Of a stretch of 64,000 nucleotides of DNA, positions 1 to 9,735 are shown in pieces; the stretch's first letter is position 1, and every line of letters starts with the position of its first letter. Location of the stretch: contig CM032126.1 of the NCBI GenBank assembly GCA_018894105.1, positions 26,820,391 through 26,884,390 on the forward strand, read 5' to 3'. The notes beneath the pieces are model-generated. The model was not told where the DNA came from and ran no database searches. It saw only the letters and a list, made by a program, of their open reading frames with translations. The position numbers were made by a program, and so were the translations under genes. Source of the stretch: Jacaranda mimosifolia (lineage: Eukaryota > Streptophyta > Magnoliopsida > Lamiales > Bignoniaceae).

Positions 1-1954
1 AATTAAAGTGCGTCATATGCCAAGAAGTGAGCATAGCTTTCCGCCAATAAAGTGTCCTACGAATTGTGAGCCAACACTAAATTAGGGTAGCATCTCATGT
101 CACCTCCCATTGGTAGAAGGCTTGGATTAATTAAGACTCCTTTTAATTTGTATCCAATTTGACGTAATATTTTGGAAAACTTAGACTTCTCTAAGTTGCG
201 GGTTTTTCTTGCTATGACAGATCTCATCAATATTATCGTCTCTTATTTAGGTTCTCTATATCTTAATCATGCATCTCATATATAAATAGGATAAAGAAAA
301 GCATAAATAAGTAAATGCGCCTAGCATGCTCCTACGGTTGGATGACCATGGGCCTAACCAAGTAGTGCACTTAGAGACATAGATGCACTACTTAGTTGAT
401 TTTAAGTGGGTTGATTAAATCATATCTATTACATAAAAGAAGTATCTCATACACTCATGGGTCTTCAAGCCTCCTTGATCCTCTTAGCCTTCTTTGTCTC
501 CTTGCTACATTTACAAGAGAAAAGAAATCATCACCCCTAGAGTTCTACTCTCATAACATTTAAAAAGTAAAAAATCAAGAGGCATGCAAGCCCCTATTTA
601 GTACAACCATTTTCAAACAAATTTGAAACAAATAAAACCAATTAAAAGCTCATGCTCATCCACATTCATCCATCATCCATTTAATAATTAAGTGAACAAT
701 AAACAAGAATTGACATTCAATTCCACCAATTAAATGCTTACTCATAAATAAATAATTAATAAGCAAAAATAAGCATAACTTTTTATGCATCTCATTTTTG
801 CGCCTAATTGAAGATTAACTTAAACTTGACTTTAAAAGCAAACAAAAATGTCCAACATTATTTTGAATCACTTACACAACTTTTATGCATTAAAATTGCA
901 TGGAACAATGAAGATTAGATAGGCCAAAACTCAAAAATTGCACTAAGAAAAGTGCCTTGGCAGCCTTCTTTGTGGGCTACCGCCCAGCTACCTGGCCAAG
1001 CGCACCCGGGTAGCCTAGTAGCAGCCCTGCCAACTAGGTGCCATGAGCACTATTTTGTGCTTTTTCATGTTTTGCCATCTCCAATCACTAAAGCACCTCC
1101 ATATCATCATTCCAAACACATTTTGACAAATTTTCAGATTTTAAACATTTTAAAAAACTGGAAATTAAAGTGTTCAAACATGCTTCAAAAATCAAATCTA
1201 AGTAAGAATCAACATTCTCCAAAAATTTCCAATTATCTCCAATCCAGTTGGATCCAAAAATAGAAAAAAAACTTTAAACCTAAAATTGCAATGCTATATC
1301 AACATCTAATATCATCCAATGCTAAATCAACATTTAACATCATAAGATTTGAATCAAAATCATGGCAACGTATGAAATAACACTTAAATATATGTTGACA
1401 TATTTCAATTCAACATATATAAAGCCATATACAAAATCATCTTAACACTCAAATTCATGAATTGAATCAAATGTTGGAGATCTAGAATCAATTCATCACA
1501 TGAATCAATATACTAAAATCCAAATTTAGGCATGAAAATAGCTCTGATAACACTTGAAACATAGAGATGGATTGGAATCCAAATATTAAAACCAAAATAG
1601 GTAAGAATAAAACCACTTATCTCATCCCAAGGATCATAATCATGCTCTAAACAAGGATTTGAAGGCAGAAAATTTACCTTTATAAATGAAACAAAGGATT
1701 TCACAAGATCACTTCAAATACTTTTCTATTGGAAGATCTACAAGCTCCAACGGTTGGATCTAAAAGCTCCCTTTCCAATAATCCAAAAAATAGAAAAAAT
1801 CGTATATCTAAACATGACCAAATGACCAAAAATCTAGCCAAAAATCGTTGGAATCCACTGCTAATGGATCACCTAACAATGCCTCTAAAATCGGTCCAAA
1901 TGATGATCTACCAAGGAGATCTCAGTCCCCCAAGTGTTGGACCTCTAATGAACA
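1..1954 (-). mobile_element. Old LTR-retroelement remnant, left part
   Basis: AT-rich sequence with no convincing gene. Read on the minus strand, about 1531-1543 gives TGTTATCAGAGC, one base from the primer-binding site TGGTATCAGAGC that plant LTR elements use with initiator Met-tRNA. Sequence to its right would then be the 5' LTR and sequence to its left the internal domain. The putative LTR seems to resume after the insertion at 1955 and run to about 6700. No gag or pol homology was recognised. A small hairpin (10-bp arms at 360-369 and 384-393) lies in the putative internal part. The assignment rests on the primer-binding site and general texture, so it is tentative. Confidence 0.35.
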
Positions 1955-4402
1955 TGTAACACCCCTAAATAAATAATTGCTAGGATATTATTTTATCATT
2001 ATTATTATTTTTTTATTATTTTTATGAAGTTTTGAGAGTCAAAATGAAAAAAGGGAAAGACTTAATTGTTCAACTTTTGAAAGTTTTGGTGGCTAAAGTG
2101 AAATTTTTCTTGGTCAACCAGGTTAATCTTATGCACTCACTAACTAAAGGTCTCAATTGGAAGCTGAAAGAAAATGCTGGGGTCAATGTGCAAATCCCCA
2201 AAACTTTCTTTTAAATACATTTCCCCCCTCTATTTTTCTTCATTTCCACACGCGCACCTCTCTCCTTCCTCTTGGGCGACTCTCTCCAAAGACAACCAAG
2301 CCCAGAAACCAATCCAACCAAAAGCTTTCTCACCTCGTTAGGAACACAATGGTACCATATGCAACCTAAATCTATCGACGGGCCATCGGGAAATTGAAGC
2401 CCAAAGTTGGGCAACGGTGTTAAGTGGCGGACGTAGTGGTGTAGCAACGAAAACTTGAATATGGGGAGTGGTTCTTGTAGTGTTCATCTTGGGGAGTGTC
2501 TTGGCATCTTTAGTTCTCTGTTTGGACCGCTGGCGGCAGTGGAATTAGAAAGAAACAGCGATGGCGAAGGTGGTGGCACTGAGAGATTGGAGCTCCAATT
2601 GACAAGCAATTTGGTGGCAGTTTGGAAAATTGACTTGGGCATTCTTTTGCTCTCACTGAGATGCATCTAACAATAGTGGTGGTGATCAACTTCGGTGGCG
2701 GAGGACGACGGTCAGGGAAATGATGTGGCCGTGGCTTTGAGATAGATTTCTCATTTTGACCTGGTGGTCTGTGTGCGGCATCGGTTTAGGGTGATCGAAT
2801 TCCAAAACTAAATTTTGCTATAATAGTTGGAATTGGGATTAACACCCGTTACCTCATATTATTCTTGTTAATTTTGCTCATTTTCTGTATTTTGAAACTT
2901 ATGGAAGGATATGATTTGGATCGTTGAAATGCATATATATAAAGTTTAGTGGACTCGAATTTATAATATAATATGTAAACCTTGGTTAATTGAGCTATAT
3001 TTAGGTGATTAAAATCCTAATTTTATGTATTTGAGACCTAAGTGACAAATTGACTTATTAATCATAATTTGACCATTATAATTGACATTATGTAATGTTG
3101 TAAGGATAACTGTGAAATAGAAACCTGAATTGATTCATTAATTGGAGCGAATATGACCATCGTGGTATTACAATGTTAATGGTATAGTTAGCTTGACATC
3201 TTAGGATATTTTCGGGTTCGAGCCTTATAATATTGTATTAACTATAAAAACAACCGATATTAGGAGTATAAATGGCTTAATTATTGTTTAAGAGGTTAAA
3301 ATGAGTGTTTTAATTATATGTTCATTCTTTTGATTAGGTGACAAGGAGCTAGAATCCAATGGACAGTATGATAAGGATAGCATTGCTTGTGGAAGTTAAG
3401 GTGAGGGTCTAACCTATCTGTTCTTCTGGGAAATAAACTATTTTTGTTGTTCATGATTCTCTATGCCTATTCGTTTGTACTTGATTATGCTCGTTCTGGT
3501 GCCGTTCTTTGCTTATCTATTCATTGAAATTTATTGTACTCGTCCTGGTGCCCAGAACTCTTATTATCCTATCTATTATTGTCCCGTATACCCTATAGCT
3601 TTGACGGCTTTGCCTTTATTGCATTGATTTTGGATCTTGCCGACCAAATTGTGTTTATGTAATTATATCTGCATATCGTTGTATGGCCTTGCCGGCATTT
3701 GTTTATCACATGTATTTTTATATGAGGATAATTAACGGGTCGAGTTCCTGGGACAAGTTGTTATGCTTGGAATAATTAACTGGTTGAGTGCTTGGGACAA
3801 GATGTTATGCTTGGGTTAACAGAGGAATAAGAAGATATATTATGCATATTATGCTTTAGGTTTTCTGTTTGATTCTATTTGTACTCTATTCAAGTAATAG
3901 TAAAAATGGAGATGTTCCGTTTGTTGAATTTGATATTAATTATATTATGATATAATTGTGTTTCTAATTGAAAAGTCTTGCTTGTTGATAAATCAATTGA
4001 ATTGCTATTCCTTCGACAGTTTTTCTAAGACTGTTTATTGTATTTTCCCTCACTAAGTCTTTGGGACTTACTCTTTTTGTTATCCTTTGTTCTCTTTCCA
4101 GATAGGATAAGTGAAGACTGAGGGCTTATAGCTTAGCCCGAAGAAACTATTTTGTAATAGATTAGGTGTTTCGTATGTATATATAGACTACACCTGATCG
4201 TAGCTCTATGATTTGAGACTGTTGTTATGTTTGAATGTTAATTGGGAGACTTCGGTATGTATATGTTGCACTCCTCGTAGTGTTCTCTTGGGTTTAAAAT
4301 TATGCTGCTACCTTTTGAAACTTATTAAATTTTAGCTTTTTGGTTGTCCCATATATTATGATTTAAGTGTGAACTGGTGGCAACTTAGCTTAGGGGTTAC
4401 CT
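1955..4402 (+). mobile_element. Solo-LTR-like Ty3/gypsy insertion
   Basis: Begins TGTAACACCCCTAA at 1955, and near 4390-4400 shows TTAGGGGTTAC, an approximate inverse of that start. This is the usual end arrangement of long plant gypsy LTRs. The interior has features typical of long Tekay/Del-like chromovirus LTRs: a pyrimidine-rich leader near 2220-2290, the CACTAAGTC...GGGACTTACTC block near 4051-4072, and a direct duplication of about 52 bp at 3732-3835. There is no internal pol domain, so a solo LTR formed by LTR-LTR recombination is the simplest reading. The exact 3' end and the target duplication could not be fixed. ORFs inside are short and look non-coding. Confidence 0.5.
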
Positions 4403-4784
4403 CTGGGTGGGGCACCTTAGACAAACTCTTAATCAACCTCACTTTTGCTAGATAAAGAGAGGAAGATGGCGATAGGAGTGGCGGTTTTGGATGAGAGAAT
4501 TTTTGGTGTAATTATTCAACACATGAATTATATCACACTTTTGAAGGGAAAATGTAAGGAATGCCAACAACACCAAGTGGCCGGCCACATGTCCTATTCA
4601 TAGAGGGGATGGAAGCTCTTGGATGTTTCCATCACACCCTCCATGCATGTCGGCCAACTTGCCAACTTGTGTACGCATTTGCATTTAATTAACATTTGTA
4701 TTTCATCTCATGAAATGAAATGCTTATTAACTTAAATTCAGATGGACTCTTCCATTTGATTTTCCTCCAAAACTCAAATTCTCA

Positions 4785-5000
4785 ATTTAATTAAATTAAC
4801 TCTTTAATTTAATTAATTTAACTTAACTCCTTAAGTTAATTAACTTAACTCTTTTAAGTTAATTAGAGTTAACTTAACTCCTTAAGTTAACTTGATTAAT
4901 TAATTGTCATATGGCACCAATTAAATTAACACCTTAATTTAATTGGTCTAATTTAACTTCTTAAATTATTTTGATTATTTAATAATCAAGCTAATTTGAC
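4785..5000. repeat. Cluster of short AT-rich palindromes
   Basis: A run of alternating TTAACT/AGTTAA and AATTAAATT words, for example TTAACTCCTTAAGTTAA near 4823-4841 and again near 4870-4888. Together they form many small overlapping hairpins over about 200 bp. It lies inside the putative old LTR. No function can be assigned. Confidence 0.6.
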
Positions 5001-5700
5001 CAATTAAATAGTCAACCATTTTCTCTCTCCAAAATGCCTAGTATGAATTTTTTTTAACTCCTTAGAAAATTCCTCCTATCAAATAAGAGTTTCCTTATGC
5101 TTTTGTGCGTGACCCATTAGGTTCATCCATTCATTGGATATGGGCTCATAATTTATTGTGATATTTTGAATATTGAAACATTCACATTAGTTTGAAATCC
5201 TTTAAACTAATAACTCTTTCAACTAATCTCTATTAATTGAAAAGTACCCAATCTCCCTAGTTGATGTCTAGCAACAAGCCCATGGAGTACAACTAATTAG
5301 ATGAATGAATCTTGACGAACCATTTTAGCTTACGCTTACCATTCAAATACGATCCTTCCGTCTCCTATCTCCTGAGGGCAAGATATTTGTCGGCTCCTTA
5401 ATAGCCTCAATAACTATGTCTCTACATCCAATGTTCGATTCTCTTTTATGACCTTATCTTTGGAAAACATCTTTTTCAGATTGTCATACTACATTGTGCA
5501 AAGATTTCCTGAAATCGATTATTATAGAATACATAAGAGATGCACTCGTTCTTCACAACAATGAGAAGATGGATCCCATTCTTGGATCTCGCAAACCTTC
5601 ATATTTAAGTAGCTCATGCACAATTTGAACCCCGTATGACCCGCTACGTGGTCGGGGAAAAGTCAAAATACAAGGGCTTAAACACAAGGTTACTATGGAT

Positions 5701-6173
5701 TAGGGATGGTAACGAGCGGGTTTGGGGCAGTTTTGGTAGGACCAAGACTCGCCCCACCTGGCCTTGTTGAGACCCAAAACCTGCCCTGCCTGGCCTCTCA
5801 TTTGGCCCCTCCCCACCTCCTGTGTGAACCCGAACCTAAAGGGTTAAACCCGCCGTATAACCCCATTTTTTTCCTTTTAATCACACTTGATATTAAATTA
5901 AAATATTACAAATTTTGTTGCAAAACATATTGCAACTTTCAGTATGGCCAATCCAATTTGTAGGCCAATAAATTATTAATTTATTCTAATTTTATATAAA
6001 TATATATTAATATATATTTAATATTTACTAATATTATATGGGGCGGGTTTACCTAAACCCGTAACCTGCCCCGAACCTGGCCGATTCCCTAACAGCTAAA
6101 TCCAATACCCACCCCGAAACCCGCTTAGTTAACCCCTGGATCCTTGATTTACCCGAACCCATTGCCATGCCTA
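5701..6173. mobile_element. hAT-type MITE, 473 bp
   Basis: The ends are inverted repeats: TAGGGATGGTAACG at the left and the reverse complement of TAGGCATGGCAATG at the right. The element is flanked by a perfect 8-bp direct repeat, CTATGGAT, at 5693-5700 and 6174-6181. An 8-bp duplication and TAGGGNTGGCAA-type ends are typical of non-autonomous hAT elements. The subterminal parts are rich in CGGGTTxGGG motifs and the middle is AT-rich and non-coding. Removing the element and one duplication restores a continuous host sequence. Confidence 0.88.
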
Positions 6174-6704
6174 CTATGGATCCTCAGGCCTAAGGACTAA
6201 TTATATGTACTATCATAAGCTTGAGTACTTGCCACTACCGATGTGCCACTATGGCTATCTAATGAATTCTCTAGGTGAATTTCTAGTGAACTTATTCTCT
6301 AACAAGCACCCACTAATATACATCCATGTCTCACATAGATTGCCCATGAAACGGAGCAATATTCAACCCCTTAGAATATGCATCGTTAGTGTAAGTCTAT
6401 CCAAATCTTAGATATCCCATCTCATAAGATTCTATGGCTTGGAATACTTTAAAATCATGACCATAGAGACTTGTTTCATGATCACCATTATATGCGTGAC
6501 CAAGTCCTATAGTCTAGTATGATTTAGGATTTCAACCAAATACAAGTGAAGTATAAAAGGCATAAGATGAAGACAATCATTTAATAAGAATATCATTCAA
6601 TCAAAATTGTATCACAAAAGGAGTAGTTTTGCATACAATCTAATTGGCTTGTGAGGCACTATTCCACCAAAAAGTTGTCAGAATGTTCTCTTGGGGGCTA
6701 CATT

Positions 6705-7342
6705 GAAACTAAATATTAATGTTAGGGCCTAAAAAAAATGAAGTTTTGAAGTTTAAGGATTAAAATGATTTTAAATTAAAATTTTAGGAATTAATTATGT
6801 AATTTGTCAATATATAATAAATACGAAGCTTATCCGCAATTTTTAAAGAGCATAGAGGGTCGAAAGGTAATTCACCTTGGAGACGTTGCAATAATCCAAT
6901 CCTTTAAAAAATGCAAATCTTCTAGAATAAATCAAAATAAAATACTCTACAGGGGAAGTCTTGGTCAAATCTACTTAATAGGAGTGATATTACACTTGTT
7001 ATGCAATTAATTATTTTATTTAAATTAATTATATAATCAATCACATATTAAGTGTAATTCTCACTTTCAAAGTTCCCGCCACATGCTCTCCTACAATTTT
7101 TTCTTTTTTGTTTTTTTGGTTGGGGTGCGGGGGGGGGGGGGGGGGATTTTATAAGATTAAAAAATAAATAAAAAAGAATGAATATTTGCGGATATGGTCT
7201 TAGATGTATGTTGACTTAAATTTGAAGTATTGAGCTCCACTTCTCTGATATTTCCTTAATCATCTTTGATTTTTTACATCCCACCAAAACACACACACAC
7301 AAGAAACACGCATAGACACGGCGGGCATACATACATACATAC
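6705..7342. other. Intergenic, upstream of the 7466 gene
   Basis: AT-rich. Contains an imperfect inverted repeat (ATTACACTT near 6987 and AAGTGTAAT near 7047), possibly a decayed MITE. It also holds a 16-17 bp poly-G tract ending near 7145 and CA and TACA microsatellites at about 7290-7345. No gene was seen. Confidence 0.6.
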
Positions 7343-7358
7343 ATATATATATATATAA
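7343..7358 (+). promoter_or_regulatory. Candidate TATA element for the 7466 gene
   Basis: TATATATATATATAA lies about 110 bp upstream of the ATG at 7466, right after a TACA microsatellite. The position suits a plant TATA box with a short pyrimidine-rich leader (TCTTCC-rich, 7400-7465). It could also simply be the end of the microsatellite. Confidence 0.4.
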
Positions 7359-7465
7359 TCACCATATAACCTTCTACCATTTTCATTTCAAATACGATCG
7401 TTACTCTTCCATCTCCCTTCCATCTTCTTTCTCTTCCTCACACAACACCACTTTCTTTCCCACGC

Positions 7466-7951
7466 ATGGCCGCCAGACCTTATGAAGAAAAGTCTTACTC
7501 GCCCATCGCAGAGCATGAAAAAGAAGGCGTCGACGACTACGCAGAGGCGGCAACAGGCGGCGGATGCGGCTGTTTCCGGCGGTTCTGTTTCGGGTGGGAC
7601 GATGGCGAGAGCCGCAATTCTCTGTTGCAAGAAAGGGGAGGAGGAGGAGGAGGAGGAGTGCATAAGGAAACATGGGTAGTGGCCAAACTCAAGAAACTAA
7701 AGGAGTTATCGGAGCTGGTGGCGGGACCTAAATGGAAGAATTTCATCAGGAAAATCGGCAGACTTTGCAATCCCAAAAAATACAGCAAGCAGACCACTAC
7801 ACAGTTTCAGTATTCCCCGGAGAGCTATGCCCTCAACTTTGCAGGTGATGAGGATTATGAAGAGGATGGCAATTTGTCGCATAGTTTCTCGTCGAGGTTT
7901 GTTCCTCATGCCCTGATCAATGATCAGCAAAGGAGATCAGCTGCTTTGTGA
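7466..7951 (+). CDS. Uncharacterised plant-specific protein, 161 aa
   Basis: Single-exon ORF with a good start context (CACGCATGGCC), ending TGA. Residues 31-41 form a Cys/Gly-rich patch (CGCFRRFC) and 58-64 are a poly-Gly run. Residues 66-105 are basic, including KWKNFIRKIGRL at 89-100. Residues 114-127 carry FQYSPESYALNFAGD, followed by an acidic stretch (129-134) and SSRF at 142-145. The FxYxPxSYALNF and SSRF pair recurs, as I recall, in a family of small plant proteins sometimes labelled stress-induced or hypothetical. No catalytic domain, signal peptide or membrane segment is visible. A TATA-like element lies upstream, and codon use and GC content stand out from the AT-rich flanks. Real gene likely; function unknown. 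Confidence 0.8.
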   Translation: MAARPYEEKSYSPIAEHEKEGVDDYAEAATGGGCGCFRRFCFGWDDGESRNSLLQERGGGGGGGVHKETWVVAKLKKLKELSELVAGPKWKNFIRKIGRLCNPKKYSKQTTTQFQYSPESYALNFAGDEDYEEDGNLSHSFSSRFVPHALINDQQRRSAAL

Positions 7952-8646
7952 TCACAGTCCACAGATTTTATATTTGCATTTGCCAAAAAAAAAAAAACTT
8001 CTTGAAATTGGTGAAAAATGTTCAGTGGAGGATTGGGAATATCTTTGATTATGCAGATTTGATATATTTTTCAGCCGTTGTTCACAGTTTAAGCATACGC
8101 ATATGTGAAACATCAAACGAATGCTCATGTAATTTTCATATTTGGATTATCCAAATTATCTTTTTATTGTTTAAAAGATTTCCTATTTTCATAAATATGA
8201 AGATATTTTTTGGAAAGTGCTCCTAAATTATTCAACATTGTTGCTTAGCCTTAGCCCCACGAACATATTCTAGTGTCTAGATGGAGATAGTAACACTTGT
8301 TGACAGGCCCAGCCCGGCAGATCAATGTTGACTTTGACCAATGTATAAAATTTGAAAAAGCTTTGACAAATGGTATAGAATAGAAAGATTTTTGTTCCCA
8401 ATGTTGCATTTGGAAGGAGGGGTAGAAGGAGCAGAAACAGCGTAGCCAGCCGCCTTTCCACTGCTGACCGATCAAACAATATCTCGGACATTACAGCTAA
8501 ACATTTTGACAAATCTACTCATTAGAAGATGGTAATGCAAGTTTGGACTCCTCATGGGCCACAAGATTGACATCAACTTCTTAATGAACTCGCACTCGAT
8601 AATTAATGGAAAAAAATAGACTTTTTCTTTTTCTTTTTTTTTTCTT
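7952..8646. other. 3' flank of the 7466 gene
   Basis: Holds the presumed 3' UTR. An A-run at 7985-7997 lies soon after the stop. A W-box-like GTTGACTTTGACC occurs near 8326-8340. No further ORF looks coding. Confidence 0.5.
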
Positions 8647-8766
8647 TGTTAAAAAATAAACCTTGGTCCTAACTTAACTCCAAAAGCTAGCTCAAGAGGT
8701 GAAAATTGCCCAAAATCATATATAGAGACCACAACTTATTTATTTCACCGATGTAGGATACTAACA
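8647..8766 (-). repeat. TRIM 3' LTR
   Basis: 120-bp terminal repeat, TG...CA on the minus strand, clearly similar to 8873-8992. Both share the CATCGGTGAAATAAATAA-like block (with a TACATCGG variant here) and the GCTAGCTTTTGG block. Confidence 0.85.
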
Positions 8767-8872
8767 CACCCCACACGCACAGAAATAAACATATGAAGCG
8801 TGGAATGACATGAAATAAATAACCCAACAACATTGGATAGCCCAATATCGGAAATAGGTGGCTCTAATACCA

Positions 8873-8992
8873 TATTAAAAAATGAACATTAAGCTTAATC
8901 CAACCCCAAAAGCTAGCTCTAGAGATGATAATTGCCCAAAATCATATATAAATACCACAATTTATTTATTTCACCGATGTGGAACACTAACA
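8873..8992 (-). repeat. TRIM 5' LTR
   Basis: 120-bp terminal repeat followed on the minus strand by the primer-binding site at 8860-8872. Its last bases are AATA rather than AACA, a likely point mutation. Confidence 0.85.
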
Positions 8993-8997
8993 TTCTT

Positions 8998-9735
8998 TCT
9001 TTCCTTTACTTTTGGGGGTAGGGGGTGGGGACTGGGGGGTAGGAGGGAGGAAGGAGGAAGTTAAAGAGAGTTCTCAAGTCATAAAAAAGCCTTTAGCAAC
9101 TTACGAAGGAATAGCTCGTTAACTTGTGAATTTGACGTGCTGTTTTGTATTGTTATTTATATACTCTTAAAATAAGTAAAATAAAGGAACGTTTTCCGGA
9201 AACATAATGAACAAGATGACCGCTGCACTTGATTCATAGGCTACTCAGTGTGGCAAATCCTATCACAATTTATACACAACAGAAACAAAAACTAAGTTGT
9301 CACTTGTCACAAGCGATACAAACAGAACAAAGATAAAAACTTTTCAAACTGAGGATCCTACTTGTATACGCTTCATATTTAACACCACAATAATCAACAT
9401 ATTACGGTAGATTTCAAATGTTTTCAAGAATGGTCCAAAGCGTATATAAGCCATTTTGAATTGGCCCAGGTTCATCTTTTTGTCAACTAGCCAAGCCAAT
9501 GTCAAAAATACCTTAAAACAGCTACTGCAAAATCTTCCATTTGTGTTCCATTCTGTTGCTGTCGCTGTTGTTATGGTGTGGCTACTGAACATGAAGAAGA
9601 ATATAACTGTATGTACCTGAAAGTTTTTCCTCACACAAAGCGTTCGCTAACTGTTTTATCACCTGCACCACTATTTCATCCCAAAATCAAGTAGGCGTTG
9701 TGTAAAAGTTGTGATTTGGGGAACGGGAGGCAACC
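8998..9735. other. Downstream flank of the KNOX gene
   Basis: Contains a strongly G-rich tract (9014-9060) and then the presumed 3' UTR of the minus-strand KNOX gene, just below 9736. No other gene was seen. Confidence 0.5.

Larger units (their letters stand above)
4403..6704 (-). mobile_element. Old LTR-retroelement remnant, right part
   Basis: Continues the LTR-like sequence interrupted at 1955. It holds a cluster of short palindromes (4785-5000) and ends around 6690-6704. On the minus strand that end starts TGTAGCCCCCAAGAG, a plausible LTR start. No coding capacity was seen. It is interrupted by the hAT MITE at 5701-6173. Whether this part and 1-1954 are one element is inferred from position and style. 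Confidence 0.35.
8647..8992 (-). mobile_element. Complete TRIM retrotransposon, 346 bp
   Basis: Two direct 120-bp repeats, 8873-8992 (5' LTR on the minus strand) and 8647-8766 (3' LTR), start TGTTAG. The 3' LTR ends AACA. Immediately inside the 5' LTR, 8860-8872 reads TGGTATTAGAGCC on the minus strand, the Met-tRNA primer-binding site with one change. A G-rich tract (TGCGTGTGGGGTG) precedes the 3' LTR. The internal part is about 106 bp and has no ORF. The element is flanked by the 5-bp direct repeat TTCTT at 8642-8646 and 8993-8997. Everything needed for a terminal-repeat retrotransposon in miniature is present; mobilisation would need proteins from another element. Confidence 0.88.

Noticed and set aside
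7388..7797. Several minus-strand and shifted ORFs over the 7466 gene
   Set aside because: Shadows of the GC-rich coding strand; no family resemblance and no promoter of their own.
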